A stretch of 64,000 nucleotides of DNA, from NCBI GenBank assembly GCA_050084985.1, contig JBITNC010000001.1, forward strand, positions 212,474,001 to 212,538,000, in the 5' to 3' direction. The translations under genes were made by a program, and so were the position numbers. Shown piece after piece: positions 23,335 through 36,159 of this stretch. Position 1 is the first letter of the stretch; every line of letters begins with the position of its first letter. The stretch comes from Nageia nagi. Its lineage: Eukaryota > Pinophyta. The notes below the pieces were generated by a model, which was not told where the DNA came from, did not search any database, and saw only the letters and a list, made by a program, of their open reading frames with translations.

Positions 23335-25273
23335 TTGAGAATAAGTAATAACCATTATCTTTTAGTTTCTAATACCTTGTACCTTCCTATTTTATTTTTG
23401 CTTTTTGATTTAATAATAATTGAAATAAAATATATATTGTTCATAGCAATTATATTTTTTTTGGTTTTATATTATCAAAAAAATAAATGAATGCTCAAAT
23501 AAGCTATTTATAAATTTACCTTTTTAGTGTGATTATCTTATCTAATTTTGTTGATAAATTGAATAAATTTTTCTTTAATGAGCAATTTAAACCATTAATT
23601 TTATTCTTCTTAATTTTTTTAGTTTTATTTTTTCTAGTCAGGTGTTTTAAACAAGGGTGGATTGAAATCCTATAGGTAATTTGTGGCAAAGTTTTAGTTT
23701 GGTACTTAAGGTGGTCCCCTTAGTACAATGGGGCTCAAGGAATGTCATTAAAGATTATATTAATAGTGGAATCCAATCATATCTTTGTTATTTATAGTCA
23801 CCCACTAAAAAGTGATAACTTTTATCCTAGAATTTGATATTCATCTCTAGGTTTGGCTCTATAGCTTATGGTGTGGGTACATAAGAAATATAGAATCAAT
23901 GGTTGATCATCACCTCTAACTTGTTGATATTAATTTTTAAAAGGTATTATACATATATATAAAAAATATAAAAGAACATATAACTACACCCAAACCCAAC
24001 ATACATGTGTTTTGATTATGTTTTATTTAATATAAAAAAAGTAATATTTTAATTAATGAGTCTTAATCTAACCCATGAGCTTCATCACCATTTTTAGTCT
24101 AATTATTTATCCAAACTTTCATAAGATTAATTTACTCCTTTTAAGTGCAAAATTAATTAGGTGAAGTTTATTTACCACTTTTTACTAATCCCATATACCT
24201 TTAGAGAGGTCAAATGAGATATGTAAGAAGCCATTTAATGAATGTAATTACCTTAAACAAGGTAACTCCTCTTCAAGTCATAATCTTTTGACCTCCTTTT
24301 AGAGTGGTAAGATACATAGGAAGAGTTTTAATATGAAGTGAATTTCTTTAGATGAGATCCTTTAACTCCTCTTCAAATTATGATCCTTTAACCTCCTTTT
24401 AGAATGATGAGATGGATCATTGAAGAGAATTAATGTGAAAGAAAAATACCCACCTAGTAAATTAACAAATTTAATGTGTTTAAGTTTACCTTAATCCTAA
24501 TAAATTAACTTTATATTTATTCTATTTCTTAAATAAGAGTTAATTCCTCCTTCTAGGTGCAAAAGTAACTTAATAAAATTTCATTATCAATTTTAATAAT
24601 AAAAAGTGAAAAAAAGAGTTCATTTACTCCTTTCCTATTACACCCATTCTAATCACCTAAGATCACCTTTCAACATAAAGGGAGAGCATAGGTGGCTGTA
24701 AAAGAAAGTATTAGGTGATTTTATTTACTATTTCCAAAATTAACAAAGATAAATAACATTTATATAATTTATTTAAATAAAGTAAAAAACAATGCATATT
24801 CCTTAATCATACATCTACCCTTCCTACATGCAATCTAGGTAAAGAAATCACAAACAAGGGGTTCTTTTCCATTTTCCATTTTTTAAATTCCTAAATTACA
24901 CTTTCCATATTCATAAAAGTTGAAACATATACCTTCTATCCCAAGTTTATGGTATTTTCACACTTTTACATTGAAGCATTAGTGATCCAGTATAGTTGCT
25001 AGCATTTCAATTAAATCGTTGGCATTTTCAAAACAAATTACTAGCATTCTAGTAAATTGTTGGCATTCCAATTTAAATCACTAGCACCCAAATACTAGTT
25101 GTTAATGATCACATAGATAGAAAACACAAAATAACAAACAAAAGATAGTACAAGATTTAGTGAAAATTCTACAAAAATAAAAGATAAGAATGAAATATGA
25201 AAAACAAAAAACACCCCTTACACCTCATTTTTGATGTAGCCTACATGTGAGGAACCTCCTTCTAGTGCTTGAA
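23335..25273 (-). other. gypsy leader between 5' LTR and gag
   Basis: No coding frame is supported. A direct repeat of about 75 bp (TAACTCCTCTTCAA...GACCTCCTTTTAGA, copies from about 24262 and 24363, offset about 102 bp) lies inside. No standard primer site is recognised next to the LTR, so the boundary region may be altered. Confidence 0.45.
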
Positions 25274-26085
25274 TGTTTACCTAAAAAATAACCTTACAAG
25301 TATGCAAAACAAGAGATGTTACAAAACTCTTTATTGATCTTTGGTATAAACCTCAATTTTGATTACAAGTTTTCTTCGCATGGTGGGCTTAATTACAATA
25401 GATTATATGGGCCTATTATAGGCCTTGTTTTCCACTATCTACAAGCTCTAAATAATGCTTTGAAACCTATAAAATAAATAAAATAATTTTTATTACTTAT
25501 TGGTTCTTTTATTCTTTGCTCAAATTAGCTATTGTTCTTATAAATCCTACACATACACAAATAAACAACACATAAAAACATACTTACTCATGCTATGAAA
25601 TTATAATAAATAAATATGAAATGAACATGCATATAATTAAAATAGTAAATGTAATATAATTAACAATATGGATGTAATTTAGCAACATAAGGTTGCATTT
25701 AATATTCTAATTCCTCTCTTTCTTTCTCTTTGGGAGGGATGTTATTTATAGATTTGCTATTTTAGAATGTAGGGTTAAATAAAAAAATCTCATCCAACCT
25801 TGTCATAGGTTATATTCATGCAAGGAAAATGTAGGATCAAAGATGACTCATCTTTGATCCATTAGCTTGTTTCCTTGGGCACCTATATTTTCTATTTTTT
25901 TCTTTATATATATATTTTTTAGGATCATTAGTGATTTACCATCGGGTGCCAATGACTAGAGCCAACCACTAGGGATCATATTGGATCACTAGTGACTAGC
26001 AAGATTTAAACAAAATTTACAATTTACTAAATTTTTATTCCCTTCTTTCATTTATTGAAATATGGATCATTTTTAGGTATCTACA
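25274..26085 (-). repeat. 5' LTR of the Tat-like element (minus strand)
   Basis: On the minus strand the LTR starts TGTAGATACCTAAAAATGAT at 26085. Its other edge reads TGTTTACC on the plus strand at 25274, so both ends have TG...CA form. It aligns with the LTR at 56928-57761 over blocks such as AAATAACC.TACAAGTATGCAA and TTTGGTATAAACCTCAA. It directly abuts the minisatellite that begins at 26086. Confidence 0.75.
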
Positions 26086-29000
26086 CATTGGCTCATGGGC
26101 TAATCCATAAGTCAATACACATGTTGATTCATGGGCCATTCCATAGGTTAGTCCATAGGTTAGTTAGTGGGCCATTCCATAGGTCCTTCTATGTATCAAT
26201 CCATTAGTCTAACCATATGCCACTCTATGGTCCAACCAATTAGTTATACCATGGGTTGGTTAGCGTCAGTTCATGGGCCAAACCATGGGCTAGTCCATGG
26301 ACTAATCCATAGGTTTATCCATAGGATGGTCTAGGTTAGTCATGGTTTGAACTAGGCATGAGCATGGGATAGTTCATGTTCTAGGTTAGTTTATGGGTTG
26401 GCATATAGGTCCATGGGTTAACCCACAGGCCAATCCATGGGTTAGTCCTTAGGTTGGTCAATAGGTCAATCTATGGGTTGACCAACAATAGGTCAATCCA
26501 TGGGTTTAGAAAAAATATACATTATAGGAATTAGATCCCCTTAACTATTTGTAGATTAGGGTTTTTACCTAAACTTACTATAGGTACTAGGTTAGTTTAG
26601 GCCTAAACATGGGCCAATATATAGATCAGTTCATGGGCTAGTCTCCATAGGTTAACCTACAAGTTTATCCATGGATCAACCTACTAGCAAGACTACAAGT
26701 CCATCCAAGTTGGTCCATGGGTTAGACCATTGGATAATCTAAGTTAATATGTAAATCATTGGCCTATTAAGGGTGGTACATAAGTTAGTCCATGCACTAT
26801 TCTATGAGTTGATCCATGGGTGGATCCATAGTTTGACCCAGGCTTGAGCATAAGAAGGACCATGGGCTAGGTTTAGGTTAGTTCATGGGCCATCACAAAG
26901 GTTGGTCCATGAGTCAAACCATGAGTTGGTCCATGTATCTAGTCCATAGGTTGATCCTTGGGACAACCCATAAGTTAGTCTATGGATTGATCTATGGGAA
27001 AAACCTTGGGTTGACTAATAGAATGATATGTAGATCACCTATAGGCCATCCATAGGCCTAAAAGCATCACACACTATAGGTAGTAAACCCCCTTAACCAT
27101 TTGTAGGTAGGGATTTTTATCTAAAACTACTATAGGTACTAGGCTAACCTATTGGCTATACCATGGGTTGGTCCACAAGCTATTTCATGGTCTGATCTAT
27201 GGTCTAACCTAAGCATGAGCATGAGATGGTCTATGGGCTAAGTCTATGTCTATTCTTGGTTCAACACATAAGCCAGTTCATAGGCTGATCCATTGGCTAG
27301 TCCATTAGCCTATCCTTGGGCTAACTTATGGACCATACCCAAGCTTAGATAAAATATATTTTATAGGTAATGGATCCCATTAACCATTTGTAGATATGGT
27401 ATTTTACCTAAAATTACTATAGGTACCAAGTTGATCCACTAGTTAGTCCATGCACTAATCCATGGGCTAGTTTGTAGGTTGACCTATGGGCTAGTCTATG
27501 GCCTAACATATTGGTCGAACCACAAGCTAGCCTAGGTCAATCCTTATACTATACCAAAGGTTAATCCATGGGTAATTTTAGGTTTGTCTATGGCTAATCC
27601 ATGGTCTAGGTCTAGGATGATTCATGGGTCAATTTGTGGTCTAGGTATAGGTTGGTTCATTAGCTAAAACATGGGATGATCCATTAGCCAATCTATTAGT
27701 TGAGCCATAGGTTGGTACATAGGTCAATCAATAGTCCAATCTAGGTCATGTGAATGGTCATACCATGGGCCAATCTAGGGTGGTCCATGGGCCAATCCAT
27801 GGGGTGGTCCATGGTTTGACCTAGGATTGAGTATGAAATGGTATATAGACTAGGTCTAAGATGATCCATAGGTCATTCTATGGACCAATTCATGGGTTAA
27901 ACCATAGGCTAGTCAATGGTACCATAAAAATATATGCCATAGGTAATTGAACCTCTAAACCATTTATAGATAGGGTTTTTTTACTTAAAATTACTATAGG
28001 TACTAGGTCAGTCTAGTATTGATCATGGGTCAACCTATAGGCTAGTCAATAAGCTAACTTAATAGCTAGACAATAGGTTAGCTTAGGTTAGTTTATGGGA
28101 TGGTCCATAGGCCAATCTATGAGTCAATCCAATTCTATCCATGGGTTGGTCTATGGGCCTATCCATAAGCTGGTACATGGGCTAGTCTAAGACCTAATAT
28201 GTGGTTCATCATAGGCCTAACCATGAGATAGTATATGGTCTAGGTCTAGGTTGGTTCATTGGCTAACACATGGGCTAATCCATAGGTCAATCCATGGGCA
28301 AGTCCATGGGCTAACTAATGGTTAGATCCATGGTTGGAAGGATGCATTAGGCCATGTTCCCATAAAAACATATGCTTTAGGTAATGGATCCCCTTAACCA
28401 TTTATAGATTAGGTTTTTTACCTAAAACTACTATAGGTATCAGGTCAATCCAAGCCTAACCATGGGTTAATCTATAGGTTGATCCATAAGTCGATTTGTT
28501 GGTTAATATGTGGGCTAGTCCATGAGTCAGTTTGTGGATTGATCCATTTTTTGATCTATTAGTTGACCTATAGGCCTCTTCATGGGCTAACCTAGTAGTT
28601 GGACCATGGGTTAGTTTATGTTGTTCCATGGGTTTATCTAAGTATGGTCCATGTGTTGGTATATTGGTTAACCTATGAGCCACTCCATGGGATAACCTAT
28701 TAGCTAGACCATGGGTTAGCCCATGGGTCTATCTTTAGGCTAACCCAAGGGTTGGTCTATGGGTTGACCCATGAGCTATCCATAGGTATAGAAAAAATAT
28801 ACACCATAGGCAATGGACCCCCTTAGCTATTTATAGATAGGGTTTTTTACCTAAAATTACTATAGTTACCATGTTGATCTAGGCTTGACTATGGATCAAT
28901 TTATGTGCCAATATGTGGGTCAACCTAGAAGTTAATCTTTGGGCTGATGTATTTGCTAGACCATGAGTTGGTCCAAGTTGGTCCATATGCTAGACCATAG

Positions 29001-29510
29001 GCTGGGCCTTGGGGTAAACCAATGGCCAATCTATAAGCCAATATAGATTAGTCTATAGGATAAGCCATTGGCTAATCTATGGTCCATACCATAGGTCAAT
29101 CTGTAGGTTAGATCATGGGCTAGTCTATGGTCTGGCCCATAGATTAGCTCATTATCTAGCCCACATACTCACCTAGACTAATGCATATGGGCCAATCTAA
29201 GTTGATACATGGGCTAGTTTGGGTTGACCCATGGGCTATTCCATGGGCTGACCCATACGCTAGTCCTTGGGCTAGACCATGGTCAAATCTCTAGGCTTAT
29301 GAAGGCCTTTGCTAATTATTTTTTCCATATCAGTTCCTTAATCAAGCTATAGGTTGGGATAATGCTAGACTTGCCTATTCCTTTACTAATTTTTGGCATG
29401 CCTTTAGTGTACTAGGATATTCCTTTAACTTGTTTGGTCCTCTAAGAACTAATGTTTTATGTGTTAGGGTCCAAAGTGGGGTTCCCTAAAAAATACATAT
29501 GCCATAAGAA
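26086..29510. repeat. CCATGGGYTA-type minisatellite with embedded cassettes
   Basis: About 3.4 kb of irregular short repeats based on GTCCATGGGCTA and GGTTAGTCCATAGG, roughly 10-16 bp, many containing the palindrome CCATGG. Seven cassettes interrupt them, each with GTAGATAGGGTTTTT followed by ACCTAAAACTACTATAGGTA, near 26555, 27105, 27395, 27965, 28405, 28832 and a diverged one at 29531. Cassette spacing varies (about 290-700 bp). No gene; open frames such as minus 28456-28683 are repeat translations. Confidence 0.88.
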
Positions 29511-29563
29511 AACCACCTCCTTATCTAATTGTAGATAGGTCTTTTAATGTAAAACTACTATGG

Positions 29564-30263
29564 TGGGGAAATATAAAACCTCAACCATTAGGTAACTCCT
29601 GACATTAAATCTTTAAAATACTCCTAAGTCTTCTAAAGCCAAAGCATGTTTGCTAGCAAAGAGCTATCCTTTGAATTTCTACCTTCTAGATCTTCATGTG
29701 AGTAGGGAAGTGGGTCATCTCTTTTAGTTGGGAACAAGGCAAAAAATTGGTGTGTACTTGGGAATCTAAGAGAGGGGAATCCTATTTTGAGTCATTATTA
29801 GTAATTTTCCAATATTATCTAGTGGGATAGATTGTTAAGAGGCCATCTTAGTCTACAGAGAGGTTTAATACTAGGAAGGGACTTTATCTTATGTAAATGA
29901 TCTATTTGCACTATCGATGGTGCCTAACTCATATATTGTGGTATGTTAGTTGGTATTATTCCCTTGAGTTATAATCTTAAATGGTTAAGTTTGTTAGTAT
30001 AATAAATCTACCACTTACATTCACTTCTTATGCTTGTGCACTTTATTGTTTACTTATTTTCTTACTTGCATATGTACTTTCTATTATATTTGCTTAAGTC
30101 TTTCGCTTGCATTATGTTGTACTAATCCTATGGGTTGTTAGTATGATTAAGGTGTATTATAATGAAATAATGTCATTACCTCCTAGGGAAACTTACTAAG
30201 GAGATCCAATACCATGTGAAGATATGTTGAGCCACATTACTACTTGGTTCAATTTTCCCTACA
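29564..30263 (+). repeat. 5' LTR of the chromovirus
   Basis: The start matches the partial 3' LTR at 44201 for about 110 bp (for example AAATATAAAACCTCA, AAAGCATATTTGC-type, AAAGAGCTA). The end is placed at CCCTACA just before the primer site. It cannot be checked against the truncated right LTR, so the last few bases are uncertain. Confidence 0.75.
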
Positions 30264-30268
30264 ATAGT

Positions 30269-30282
30269 TGGTATCAGAGCTT
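30269..30282 (+). promoter_or_regulatory. Primer binding site of the chromovirus
   Basis: TGGTATCAGAGCTT, tRNA-Met type, lies a few bases after the presumed LTR end. Confidence 0.85.
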
Positions 30283-30389
30283 ATTTGCTTTGATAGTATT
30301 AGAGTTAAAAATGCAAAAAAATATATACATTAGGTTTGTTTTGTGTTAAGTCTTTAGCTTCTTTTCCTTCATTCAAATCTCAAACAATC

Positions 30390-30554
30390 ATGACTAACCC
30401 TGAGAATCCAAACATGGTAGGTGGTAGTGGGTTAGACCATGAGACTACCAATGTCACCAATGAGATTTATGGAAGGAAGATGGATCTGATGCAATAAGAG
30501 GAGATACATAGAAGAAGTCTAAAGGGAGAGGTAATTAGTTAAGAGGTTAGTAAG
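30390..30554 (+). pseudogene. gag: chromovirus gag, N-terminal part
   Basis: ATG at 30390 opens MTNPENPNMVGGSGLDHE. Two stops occur before 30554, where the nested element begins. The reading resumes at 39307. Confidence 0.55.
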
Positions 30555-31268
30555 TGTAGAACATAAATTATTCAAAATAAAAATATACAAAATAAATAAA
30601 TTAATCTATAATATAACAAGAGTAAATATAAATACTATATCAGATTACAACAAATATACATGAAATGTATGAAGCTAATATGAAGTGTATGTATAATCCT
30701 CAAGAAAAATTATAATGAATCCTTAGAAGATTAGGATTAGATTTATGGTGAGTTCATAATGGACCATCATGTACATGAATCAATAGCTTGACCACCAAAA
30801 TATAGAACCCTCAATCTAGAAGATGCACACCATCAACTACATCAAATTAGTAGAATTGCGTTGTGCTCAAAAAATAGAAAGTTTTAGAACTTTAAGTATA
30901 ATAATTTTTCATAATAGTTCACATCAAAAGACATCGTAGCTTGATGAAGATTGTGGTTGAAAACCACCTATTAGCTTTCTTATCATATCAAAGAGTTCCA
31001 ATCCATGGAGTTCAACCTATTTCACTCACATATATAGCCTACAACATACAAAGGAGTGAAAACTAAAATTTAATAATAATATAAACTTTGTTATATTCAA
31101 CATACTTTAAAATATAAACCATGATGAATGATATAGAATTTAATATAACACATTGTATTGCATTATAATATCAATTTTATCTTGAAATTTGTAATATAGT
31201 AATAAGTTATTTAAGAATTCTAAATGTAATTTATTAAATAAGTAATAAATCATTTTTAGGTATTTACA
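30555..31268 (-). repeat. 3' LTR of the non-autonomous element
   Basis: On the minus strand it starts TGTAAATACCTAAAAATGAT at 31268 and ends at 30555 in TCTACA. It aligns throughout with 38558-39301, including a shared ATGGTGAGTTCA and CCACTCACATATATA. Confidence 0.88.
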
Positions 31269-31283
31269 TTTTACCCCTCTTTG
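31269..31283 (-). promoter_or_regulatory. Polypurine tract of the non-autonomous element
   Basis: Minus-strand CAAAGAGGGGTAAAA directly precedes the 3' LTR. The same tract type (AAAAAGGGGTAGAA) precedes the LTR at 57761. Confidence 0.82.
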
Positions 31284-33104
31284 TATATGAAATGAAAAGC
31301 ATTAAAATTACATAATCCAAAGAAGTTGAGAGAAGAGAAGAAAATTTTAATAGTAAAGTGGACTTACCTTTCTTGATTGATATGATGAGTATGATATGTT
31401 GTTTGCCTAATTTTGGTCTTGTAGTGCACCTTTTTTTAGTTTTTTTATGGAATCAAGTCAAAAATTAGAATCCTTGTATGATGAGCGCATCTCTATGTGA
31501 ATCCTACTCTCTCAAATAATACATTTTAAGAACAAGCCAACATAATACCCACATAAATCACATCCCCTTAAAGAATAATCAATTGAAAAAGTAAGGATGA
31601 AATAAATATGGTATCTATTTATGTCACTATGGTTGATGCTATTCATATTTTCATTTAACAATGACATTTATACTATTGTTATTGCACCTCATAGTCTATG
31701 AGGGTCAAGCTTATGATGTCCTTTTTAAGGCCCCAAGCTTGGAATAACCTATAATTTATAAGGGATTTTTCTCATGGAGTGACCATGGTCTTACAAATAT
31801 TTGCAAAAATACCAAATATTCAAATATTTTTTGGTCTTACATATCAACATTACATGTTTGATCACTTTGAATTGCTTGATTTCACTAATTTCAAAAGAAA
31901 ACCTATGACATTAACAACATGAATTTTATAGAATTTGGTAATCATGTCTTTTGTAATATTATTCACCATTTTTATTTCAATTCATATTTATGAAATAATA
32001 GCATTTTCAATCAGATATTCAATGACTTATAGCATTCCCTATTTGTAATGAGTTTATAGTAATAAAAAGTTATTAGCTATGTGAAATTCATCATATGCGA
32101 TTTGTAACTTTTAATGATATTCAATTAAAAGCAATAAACATCATTCTATCCCATAAAATCATAGAATGACATTTCCATACTACATAATATTTAGCATGTA
32201 GGAAATAACCAATTTTGACTTTGTATACTTTTTTTCTATATAATGATCATATAAGCATGATATTGACTATTTTACTTTAGTAAACCTATGATAAAAAAAT
32301 CCAATATTTAAAAGAATATATAATTTTCTTTCTTTCAGCCACTGACTATGTGAAGATGATAGAATTGAACTTCATGAAAAGTAGCACATTCAATTGGCAT
32401 TAAAAAAAAATTTCAATATGAACTTATGTAGAATCATGCCCCAATGCAAAAAATATAAAATAAAAATTAATGTTTGTGGTTTAATTAAATCTAATTTTTT
32501 AGGTTAAAATTTTGATATTATGAACATGTAGCAATTTTATACATATGTATTTATTCAACAAATTAAAAATTGAACATAACACTTTAATTGATTGCTAATT
32601 TTGCATATAACACACTATTGGTGGCATTTAGTTAGTATTAATAAAGATTAAAAATGGAGCATAGTCAATTTCCTTATGAATATCTAATGTAAGCTATGCA
32701 TATTTAGCATATATCATTTCTAGCCTTCATATTTTGAATTACTCATCAATTTTAAATTCTAGATGTTGTTAGCAATGCAAATTTGGTATAACTAGCTTTT
32801 TAAAAAGAAATCACTTGTAATTAAAATATTTTCAACCATTTTTTCCACATTAGTTATCATTTTACAAGCATAAAATTTGACATTCAAAAAGGGCATTCAT
32901 TTAGCTAGGGTTAGTTAAAAAAATTGAATAAAAAGGAGGTTTTGTGGGTTGGCTTATCATTTTCTCCTTATCCTTTTGTTATCTAAGCTCTATGAGTACC
33001 ATGTGATATATTACCTTCTAATTGGTTACTTACTATTCGATCAGTCCTCCTTCTACCACTCTCCACTAGTCATTTAACCTCATTAGACTTTTCTTTAGCA
33101 TCTA
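31284..33104. other. Non-coding interval of the non-autonomous element
   Basis: AT-rich, no supported gene on either strand. It is equivalent in position to 57776-58536 in the other PMD-bearing element. Confidence 0.5.
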
Positions 33105-35231
33105 GATGACATGGTGGATCAAGACTAGTGTTTGGTGGAAAGGCCTTTATCCAAGAAGAGAGGACATGTAGTTGAGTATCTCTAAAGCTTACCATTTATG
33201 CATGAGGTGATAGTTTATTACTATTATTTTAATTTTGCAAAATTATTTGTAATTTCATCTTGTACAAAACCTTAGGGTTTCCTCATTTAGGTCATTTGAG
33301 TGTTTATTTTTTCCCAACAGGGCCATTTTTTATTGCATGAGTCATTCATATAAACCTATAAATTTTACCATTTTTAGATTAATTTATTTGATTCTTAACA
33401 TGATGCTTGTTGTTTATGTTTTCAAGATTGCAAAGTGCATATTTGAGGTGGACTTACATTAGTCCTAGACAAGGTACAAGGATGGAAATTACTAAATCAT
33501 GAGGATGGTATCTCATGTATTCCAAACTAAATAATTTGGCCATCACTAGGCACATCCAACATGACATACTTCTCCTTACAACCTTGGTGGAAAAGTGGGA
33601 TCAAAATACCAACTCATTCCACTTTCCCATAGGTGAAATGATGGTCACTCTATAGGATGTTTATAAGATATGGGGGATTCCTATCCGAGGTCAGCTTGAG
33701 AATCAAGTTGAGGTCTCAAATAATAATAAGAGGAAGTAGCTTTCCTTATTGTTAATAGATAAGGAGGACCATGACTAGGAGAATAGGTCCACCCACCTCA
33801 ATGAGGCATGTAGATTTTTCTCTCCCAATAGAAACTTGAGGATTCTCATTATCTCCATTATCACTACATACCTATTCCAAGACAAGAATAGCTCTTTATT
33901 TCCTCTTGGTTTGGTGTGGGTTGTAGAGGATATATGTGCTTAGGGCACATATTTTTTTTAAGAACCATTTGTGTTTGTCTAACTTTATCAAGATTTTCAT
34001 AGCTTTATGTGTGTTGATAAGTTCAACATCAGAATAGCTCATGTTAATATCTTATACATGTGGGCCTATGAAAATATAGTAGTGATTCAAACTATTAGAT
34101 TGCAAAAGACAAGAGATGATCCCTCAAATATTACTTTGACATGTTGGGTTTCCAAAGCACATGGGTATAGGTACTAACATTCACTAGAGGTGAGATGGTG
34201 GAAGATAGATTAACTCCAACTTGAGGATGTAGTTTATGTATCTTACTCTAATTTCATTTAGGAAGATGATGCCCACTAGCTTACCTAGGTGAGGCAACCT
34301 TGTAGCCTCTATACCTAGAGAAAATTAGTGGTCCTATTTACCATAACATGTGTTGAGGTAGTTTAGTATTTGATAGAGATTCCTCTTATCCCTAATTACT
34401 ATCTTTAATATCAAATAAAGAGGGATTCTCTAATAGGAACACAAATTAGGCCATCTTAGGTGGTCACATGGGAGGAGTCCAATACATTGGACATAGCTAT
34501 AGACACTTTCATGGCATTTGATACTATACAATAATTCATGGCATGGTGTGATATGGTTCATCTAATCCCATTAGGTATAGAAAATGATGAGGATGAGGAT
34601 GAAGATTAGATGGAAATATCATAGGAGTCCTCAAATGACCTATAGTAGGTTGATAATCCTATGCATGACATTCTCATGGAAGGACCACTAGTTGCACTAG
34701 CACCAAGATCAGCACCACGGTTAACAACCTTAGTTAAGGCTATGAAATTAGTGGTAGAAAGCATCATATATACTTTTTTGTTACTTAATAGTTATTAGTT
34801 TACATGTTTATGAATACTAACACATGATGATTTTGGTTTTCTATAGGAGATAGCACAACTTGGATTGCTACCTTAGAAGCTAAAATTAAGAGGCTCAAGC
34901 TATTTAAGGATCAAGTTTCTAAAATAGAGGCATAACTAGCCATCTTACATAACACCATCATAGTACAGGATTTGTAGATAGCCTTAAGAGGTTGCAAGAG
35001 AGGGTGAACATGCCCCCACCAAATGAGCAATGAGAACTTATGCATGACCTCATATACTAGGTGGAGAGGCTTAAGAGGAAGTATGAGAGAACCAAAGTAA
35101 TATTAGACTCCCATGCGATTACTACTAGCAAGGTATCAAGTGGAATGTCAATTTCTAGTTGGAGTAGTGGGTCTAGGAGGACATCTAGGCCTAGTTATTT
35201 AGGGAGTAGTGGAAATAATGTATGCCACTAG
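33105..35231 (+). pseudogene. Plant mobile domain (PMD) gene, antisense to its host element
   Basis: Plus-strand peptides LLTTLVEKWDQNTNSFHFP and PIGEMMVTL, then KIWGIPIRGQ, match the diagnostic core of the plant mobile domain family (PF10536), near 33561-33690. Later parts give EEV-poor alpha-helical segments, an acidic ENDEDEDED tract near 34580 and Ala/Pro-rich text. An upstream exon-like piece (about 33108-33175) is separated by an AT-rich interval ending TTTTCAAG at 33426. A second short AT-rich gap ends TTCTATAG at 34846, so the gene looks spliced. Stops are frequent. PMD proteins are nuclear; MAIN and MAIL1 of Arabidopsis are cellular members, and many others are transposon-borne. Confidence 0.75.
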
Positions 35232-35251
35232 GATGTATTTGGAGACATTAC

Positions 35252-35253
<2 letters not shown>

Positions 35254-35283
<30 letters not shown>
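35254..35283. repeat. (TA)n microsatellite
   Basis: About 15 TA dinucleotides immediately after the PMD gene. 35284-36159 shows no gene. Confidence 0.9.
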
Positions 35284-35286
<3 letters not shown>

Positions 35287-36159
35287 TCTTTTTTACTATC
35301 AATCTTTGTGTACAATTATGAATGCATGTTACATGAATGATTTATTTGCTTACATAGTTGTACTTTCAAAATATTACAATTAAAAGTCTAAAGTACATGT
35401 TCACAAGTTTGAAAATAATAAACCACATGCATCACATTATATTTTTATTTACAAAACAAGATAAAAAAAATGCATCCTATAAAATGAACATAAGCACATA
35501 ACAAATATAATGAATCCATTTAGAATAGTTTACAACCTATATGCAATTTTAGTGCTTAATCCAAACATGTAAATGGACCTAAGATAAGATCCCTCAACAC
35601 ATAAACAACTATGCACATGTGCAATTTTTCTTACTTAATGAACTTAAACATTGATATTAAATATCTCAAAATTTCATTAGAACTTGAAGATAGGAGATAT
35701 ACTATTCATTTTTATTCTAGTCTGGGAAAGGCATGCCATTATTAATGTAAAAATAGTTGCACAAAATTAGCAGCATGGATTTAGATAATTTAGAAAGAAA
35801 AATATACGAGGGACTTTTTTAGAATTTTCCTAGAAAAAAAATAAAAAAATGAACTATCTCTTATAATCATTAACCATAGACATTTTCCTCCAAAAAATAC
35901 CTTACCTATTATACACTACAATTTGAAATTTTTCAACTTTAAGTGCTAACTTTGTGTACCTTAGAAGGTTTTACAACTCATATGTAGTTTCTAGATGTAG
36001 GAATAAAATAGGTACCTTTCTCATAGTATATATCATGCCATTAGCTGTATGCAAACAATTGTGCATGTCATTAGTAGCACTTGCTCTATAATCTCCATAA
36101 ATCATTTTTGCCTTTTTTTCACCATGGTTATGCCTAACTTGTTTCTATTTTTTCCTATG

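Larger units (their letters stand above)
11200..26085 (-). mobile_element. Ty3/gypsy element, Tat-like, minus strand (3' LTR missing)
   Basis: Read on the minus strand: 5' LTR (26085-25274), leader, gag, protease, RT-RNase H, a second RNase H, integrase, an unassigned conserved frame, and a long non-coding stretch ending near 11.2-11.4 kb. A second RNase H between RT-RNase H and integrase is characteristic of the Tat branch. The 11.4-13.9 kb segment matches 60.9-63.2 kb in the second copy of this family. The left boundary is not defined and no 3' LTR is seen. The copy is heavily decayed. Confidence 0.8.

Noticed and set aside
28456-28683. Minus-strand 75-codon frame rich in Thr, His and Gly
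   Set aside because: Direct translation of the CCATGGGYTA minisatellite.
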